Of a DNA stretch of 64,000 nucleotides, positions 58,931 through 64,000 are shown piece after piece. Within the stretch, counting starts at the first letter, position 1. Each line of letters starts with the position of its first letter. Both the position numbers and the translations under genes were made by a program. This DNA is from Synaphobranchus kaupii (taxonomy: Eukaryota; Chordata; Actinopteri; Anguilliformes; Synaphobranchidae). The stretch lies in contig CM056380.1 in the NCBI GenBank assembly GCA_029718625.1, positions 45,916,827 to 45,980,826 on the forward strand, given 5' to 3'. The notes below the pieces were generated by a model that was not told the origin of the DNA, made no database searches, and saw nothing but the letters and a program-made list of their open reading frames with translations.

Positions 58931-59509
58931 GGTAATCACGGCGACGGACACCCCTGCGGGGGTTAAGCATGGTGGTGCGGTGCAGTGTGGCACATAAGAG
59001 CTGGGTTGCAGGATTAAGGCCTGTACGTGGCACCGCTGTTCCTGTGCTGTTCTTGATTTGCCCATATCCAGCTGTACAGCACTGAACACCGAGTCAGAAA
59101 ATAATGTAAAATATCTAAAAACATGATTCATAACCTAAAATAGGATTAATGACTCATTATAATTATGGTATATTATATTCAATTAAAAGCATACTCCCAC
59201 AAATATTTTGGCCCAGCGTTTCGGTGAAGAGACTAAATGAACGCCGTGATTGGGCAGTTTGAAGACTGCACACAGCACTTTACATCTTCTGTACAAGCGG
59301 AAGATCCCTCCCGTGCCAGGACCGCACCGGTGAGGAAAATGTGAGCGAGCGCATGAATTAACGTCTTAAATTAGACGAGAGATGGAAGCAGCACTAACTG
59401 CTAGGGCTTTCATACAGGAGAAACCCAGACTAACGCGTGAGCGTGAGACCCTATACTGTGGGATTAAAGTCAATTACCACTCAATCCTGCCAGGAGCATG
59501 GGCGCGAGG

Positions 59510-59511
<2 letters not shown>
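58931..59511. other. Unique non-coding stretch
   Basis: No gene recognised. Confidence 0.4.

Positions 59512-59560
<49 letters not shown>
59512..59560 (+). repeat. (GT)n microsatellite
   Basis: About 24 GT units. Confidence 0.97.
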
Positions 59561-59708
59561 CCAGGGGGTGTCCAGCTGCGAAAACCTGTTCTCATCTCAC
59601 TGCTACTCCAAGAATGTCAACGAATGAGCACAAAGGCCTAAAAGCATCAAAAGTGCCTTGAAGTAATTAAAATTAATTCAGACATCCTGCATATTAGGAG
59701 AAAGGAAT

Positions 59709-59712
<4 letters not shown>

Positions 59713-59758
<46 letters not shown>

Positions 59759-59780
59759 AGCGTGTGTGTATATGTGTGAG
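59713..59780 (+). repeat. (GT)n microsatellite with GAGAGCG end
   Basis: About 21 GT units, then GAGAGCGTGTGTGTATATGTG. Confidence 0.95.
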
Positions 59781-59994
59781 CACACACTTAAATGTATTTT
59801 TGCATGCGTGCATGCATCCATGCCACTATAAGGGCTGAGAGAAAGCAGATGTAAAGCAGGGTGCTAAAGGACAGTCTTGTTGATAATCAACCTGCTATTA
59901 GAGAAATATGCACTTGTGTTCCTGAGGGATGGAAAGAATTACATTAGTCCATCTCTTTAGAGGATGTGTGGTAGCCACACTTACCCAGAACACC

Positions 59995-59999
<5 letters not shown>
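59781..59999. other. Short unique stretch
   Basis: GCATGCGTGCATGCATCCATGCC (alternating purine/pyrimidine) lies at its left end. Nothing else noted. Confidence 0.4.

Positions 60000-60055
<56 letters not shown>
60000..60055 (+). repeat. (GA)n microsatellite
   Basis: About 27 GA units. Confidence 0.98.
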
Positions 60056-60058
<3 letters not shown>

Positions 60059-60619
60059 ACCCTGTCACTTATAGGAATGGATGTAACAAATGAGTTCACA
60101 CTGTTTATCGAGTCATACATCAGAATTTCTCCACTTATCCTTTTTCATCCAAACTATCGGGTGCTTTTCCAGAGCGAAGCACAGCCACAAATGTGTCTCT
60201 GTTTGACCCGGCAGCTCAGGAGGTCCCGTAAACACAGCGGCCCAAGTGATGCTCCGCTTTATTCGATTTCTGCCCAGGGAAGAAGGGCTGGGAGTTCTCT
60301 TTCTTTCTTTTTTTTTCACAAACAAATGGAAATGAAGTCTTGAGGATAAGGTAATAACCACTCTCAGCTTTCAGGGTGGGGGGGGGTGGGGGGCTAAGCT
60401 TGACTGGGAGCCAAAGTCTAGAGCGCAGTGCCGTCCGCAGGCCGGGCCCACGTGAGACAGCTGCAACTTCTCATGGCTCCAAGTCAGCGAATTTCCATCC
60501 GCCCCGCTGCCAGAGACCACAAAATGGTTTCAAACAACGACTCACTTCATGATTTCTTTTTTTTTTTGTGTGTCTCAGGAAAAAAAAAAAAAAAAAAACT
60601 AGCCGAAATGCGTCTTGAC
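60056..60619. other. Unique non-coding stretch with homopolymers
   Basis: A G-rich run (60,378-60,393), a T run (60,558-60,567) and an 18-nt A run (60,581-60,598). No gene. Confidence 0.45.
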
Positions 60620-61330
60620 ACTGCTGAGTGAGCAGTGTGCATTAGGTTAGCAGATTAATGAAAACGTTTCGCTGGCAGAAGATTTTGATTGCCCTGCGCG
60701 CGCGCGCGCAGAAATTGCTTGCAGATTGGGGCGGAGGACGGCGTGTTTCGTCTCAAAACGCCCCCCTCCCCCCCACCCATACATTAGCACTTGTCAGGGC
60801 GACCATTAGGCCGAGCTAGTGCAGAAATTTAATTACAAAACCATTTATTTTATTGAAAGGAAAATAAACCTGGGCCACCTCAGAATGCATTAGGTGGGAT
60901 CGCAACAAGCTCTGTTGATAACACCCAGGGTTCGGCGGGGGCCCGCGGAAGAAATAACGTTTCTTTCATGTGTGGCGAGGGCTCTCTATTAGAACCAGCT
61001 GCCCATAAGTCATTCTTTATTTAAGTTCAATTAAAAGAACAACTGATTTAATGAAGGGGCTATTTATATGCCAGGGTTACTCATCCGCGCTGCTCGCTGA
61101 CGAGAGACCTGTCTCAATAAACCCGCCGGTTTACACAGACGGCTTGTAAAAACAAGTGGGGCTGATGGAATGGTAACGAGGAGAAAGGACTACAGAGGGC
61201 CTTTGTCGCGTGTGCGCCGCCTGCCACAAAGGCAGAGAGAAGTGGGGGAAATAAATGGACGTTTTCCTCGGGGTGGGAGGGGTGGCGGGGCGGGGCGGGG
61301 GCGGCGTCAGGCTGATTAAAAGAGAACTGT
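60620..61330. promoter_or_regulatory. Candidate cluster of conserved non-coding elements
   Basis: Repeat-poor sequence with strong enhancer-like texture: TTTAATTACAAAACC, CATTTATTTTATTG, ATTTAAGTTCAATTAAAAG, CCCATAAGTCATTC and similar. A (GC)n run (60,697-60,709) and a G-rich stretch (61,269-61,306) flank it. No open frame supports coding. Conservation is untested. Confidence 0.3.
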
Positions 61331-62727
61331 AAAATGACGAGTTTCTGATGCGGAGAGGGGTGCGAGACCCACGTTCCGTTCCGGCCGACGAGGAGAGTCG
61401 GGAGCGAGGCCCCGGAACGCGCTGGCATAAGCCGGGCCGCGGAAAACCCACTCCGGGTGGGCGTGAACGAGACCCAAACCGACGACGACCAAAAACCCCT
61501 GGGAGAGTTCCGCTGTAGGCGACCGTCGCAACCTGAACGCTAAGTGCTAAGGCTAAGCCTTCTTTATCCGTTCCGTTTTAAGCGTTTGTTACCCTTTCGA
61601 CTTTTCACACATGGAAGCGTGGGTTTTTGTAAGTGCTCCAGCATTGTTAAAATGATGTATGTGTCTTTTTTTCTGGTACAGCTGTAAAAATCTACTGTAG
61701 CGCTGGAAGGTTATTTGAAGTCTGGGACTGTGCACCAGTAAAGGGACTCTCTCTGCTTACCCCCGGCTGTATAAATGACAGCTAGTGAAACTGGATACTG
61801 CGCTCTAATAAAAAGCACAACGCAGATATCTGCGCCGCCCGCTCTGTTAATCAAATTCGCCGTAATTGTCATCCACGGCTTTAAAGATACAGAGGGGAAA
61901 TAGTAACTTGACCTCTGACCTCTGACCCGGGTCGTCTGAGAGCTGTGTACATTTATCCTTGGCTGCACATTAATGTCGGGCGGCGTTGGGGGAGATGTCC
62001 ATCCCCCAGCCTCTAGCCTGTCTATCTTTGCTGTCTCTCCCCCGTAGCCCTTAGATCTTCAAAGTCAGACTGAGGTACAAATCACGTATACATGAGCTCA
62101 TAAAAGCTGGAACAGGGGACATCAACATGGATTTTTAATGCCTGCCTGTGTGCCATTCACAAATCCCTCAGTGGCATTTAAAGAGTCCCTCCCCTGCCTC
62201 GCACACAAGCTTGGGTTTCCTCACTGCACCAGGATGGGTCTCTGTGAGAGGAACCACCGAACCCGCCTGCATCTGAAACTCCCGCTATCCTCCCGTGGTC
62301 TCCTCAGGACCAAGCAGTTTGAGCCGGAAAAAGTGTCCCTGCATGTCCAATGTTTTAAAAAAATTTTTTTAAAATTTGTATTAAATCACCACAGTTTTGG
62401 ACAGACAATTTAGAAATTAAAATAGCATTGAAAGAAAAAGGAGACAACAATACCTTTCGCTGTTATGGATTTTCAGTGCACTTTTTCCCCAGTTATATTA
62501 CTTTTCCCGTTATAGACATAAACACCAATGAACATTTTCCGTTGTTACCGTAGCTGAAACTCAAGGAGCGAAGCTCACTGTGATAAACGCAATTTACCAC
62601 GAAGATTAGCACACAGGTGATTGACGCTGAAGCAGCTTGTACCAACAATCACAAGCCCCTTCAACGGTGACATTTGTAAAGACAAGTGTTTTCAACACCA
62701 TCCAAAGGACAATTCCTCTTCTAAATG
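61331..62727. other. Unique non-coding stretch, CpG-containing at the left
   Basis: 61,331-61,560 is CpG-rich with overlapping 71-106-codon minus frames that lack domains. The rest is unique. An A/T run occurs at 62,357-62,376. Confidence 0.4.
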
Positions 62728-62743
62728 CACCCCCCCCCCCCCC
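62728..62743 (+). repeat. Poly-C tract (14 C)
   Basis: C homopolymer after ATGCA, followed by CTCC. Confidence 0.93.
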
Positions 62744-63629
62744 TCCTTCCAACCGGTTAGATTTCCCGCGGTAGATCGAAAGCGCTGATGGAGACGTGTA
62801 GCACCTCGCCCCCTTTCCCATATTGACCCCGGCCAACCATGAACTATTCGGCCACTCTGTCTGTCCGTCTCCTCTAACTCAGCTAGGGAAAGGAAAATGT
62901 TTTGAGGGAGAGTTGAGACGGAGAAAAACATGAAATGATACTGCGCAATGAAAGGCTGACAGGCCCGGGAAAAACAGGACGATCGTTTGGACTGAACCCC
63001 CTCTAGTGGAAGGCAAATAGCCAGGCCAGAAGAATGGGAAAAAAATTTTCAGGGCTTATTTCTTGACAGGTCGTCATTTCAGCACTGAAACAAGGCCGTT
63101 ACATTTACAAGTAAAATGTACAGCGAACTTCAACGAACGCTATGAAGAGGACAGGCAATAAAGCTGTGGAATATGCCATTTTTGAAACTTACAGCTTGCG
63201 TTCCACTGCAACCCCTGTACATTATTTTACTGATATTTCTTGTGATGTCTTCTACCTGGTTATGTTTTACCCAGGTTAGGATGCCCAGTCTTAAGTGTAG
63301 GCCCATCTATCTTTTCGGCAGCATCCGGGTGCACGCTACCAGAAATGCATGCCGAAATGCACGCAGCAATGCATCCATTCACCTGCGCAGTCACTGCAGT
63401 CACGCAGCTGCTGCTCACACAGGGCAGGCTGCAGGTGTCCCGTTGACCAGAGGAGGCGTTATTTCAAATCGCCCATGCACAATTTCACACTGTGGGGCAC
63501 ATCACTACATTGAGAGCTACTGCTAGCTGGATGCACCGGGCTGGGAGCACTTAGTACAGTGAAACATTAAAGCAAACAAACAACTCCTCTGACACTAAAA
63601 TAAACATGGTACGTTGATGGAAATAGATT
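62744..63629. other. Unique non-coding stretch
   Basis: The 117-codon plus frame at 63,173-63,526 opens with a hydrophobic stretch but has no recognised domain. ATGCATGCCGAAATGCACGC-type words repeat at 63,343-63,380. No gene called. Confidence 0.4.
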
Positions 63630-63655
63630 CACACACACACACACACACACACACA
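63630..63655 (+). repeat. (CA)n microsatellite
   Basis: About 12 CA units. Confidence 0.96.
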
Positions 63656-64000
63656 AGCAAGTTATTGTATCACTACCATTTAGACTCCATGTAAGTTAAA
63701 CTGGACCCACTACGTGGAGGGAAGACTATTTGTCAAAATGAACTGCTCTCAACCTCAGGTATCGATTGGAGTCTTCTATTTTTTATGTTTGTTCAGTGCT
63801 CAATGTGAAATGACCATCACACAAAATTCGAATAAACTCATTAATTTAAAGTTAAAGGTTGCCCATTCTATATACTGAATTTTTTTTCTTTTCAAAATAT
63901 AAAAAGTGTCTCAATATAGATCAGTGCTAGAAAATGAGCCCCCCCCCAGCTGACACCTCCTTCACAGAGCCTACCACTCCACGGAACAACAGCTGCTGCC
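63656..64000. other. Unique non-coding stretch
   Basis: A short C run at 63,940-63,948. Nothing else recognised before the window ends. Confidence 0.4.

Noticed and set aside
61114..61531. Coding exon in the 71-106-codon minus frames
   Set aside because: Pro/Arg/Ser-rich composition follows CpG-rich DNA. The frames overlap one another and show no domain.

Overview
The window reads as non-coding DNA from a ray-finned fish, most likely a teleost. Nothing bacterial or compact is seen: there are no operons, no tRNA or rRNA genes, and no convincing host exon. The fish call rests on four things: very dense CA/GT, CT/GA, TA and trinucleotide microsatellites; a deletion derivative of a Tc1-like transposon; tRNA-derived SINEs with the fish-type L2/CR1-like tail (core GGATAAGAGTGTCTGC); and an intact chromodomain Ty3/gypsy element of the Tf1/sushi type, a group well known in fish. 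The species cannot be fixed from sequence alone.

Layout. 1-17.3 kb is AT-rich unique DNA with microsatellites, an inverted-orientation SINE (3.7 kb), two CpG-rich patches (9.0 and 12.8 kb) and a 74-bp minisatellite (14 kb). 17.4-17.96 kb is a Tc1-like relic keeping the C-terminal end of the transposase. 18-28 kb is rich in simple repeats: CA at 19.5 kb, a near-pure CT tract at 21.67-22.05 kb, a 500-N assembly gap at 22,270-22,769, a 42-bp repeat carrying three CCAAT boxes at 25.0 kb, and GT arrays at 25.3-26.6 kb. 28-47 kb is largely unique, low-repeat DNA that looks like a gene desert with candidate conserved non-coding blocks, a second SINE (36.5 kb) and a 39-bp minisatellite (40.6 kb). 47.7-48.3 kb is a complex CA minisatellite. 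56.2-64 kb is again unique DNA with microsatellites and candidate regulatory blocks.

The one genuine protein-coding system is the LTR retrotransposon at 49,050-56,192 (minus strand, 7,143 bp). It has two 1,398-bp LTRs in which I see no difference, a perfect 5-bp target duplication (CTATT), intact gag (326 codons with a CCHC knuckle) and intact pol (protease, reverse transcriptase, RNase H, integrase with D,D35E, GPF motif and C-terminal chromodomain). All control signals are readable. There is a TATA-like box about 28 nt upstream of a predicted RNA start. The 12-nt segment at that RNA start is exactly complementary to the primer-binding site next to the 5' LTR, which points to self-priming as in Tf1. 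A CCCAAAA slippery heptamer with a downstream hairpin accounts for the -1 gag/pol shift. A G9 polypurine tract abuts the pol stop, and an AATAAA lies near the LTR end. These signals imply an unusually long R region of about 1 kb containing an 11-bp-based minisatellite and a 227-codon upstream ORF. The copy looks very young and possibly still mobile.

Other signals worth testing are three exact PBX-PREP/MEIS decamers (TGATTGACAG) in 64 kb, one overlapping a TCAAGGTCA nuclear-receptor half-site; the triple CCAAT array at exact 42-bp spacing; and eight poly-C/poly-G runs of 14-23 nt.
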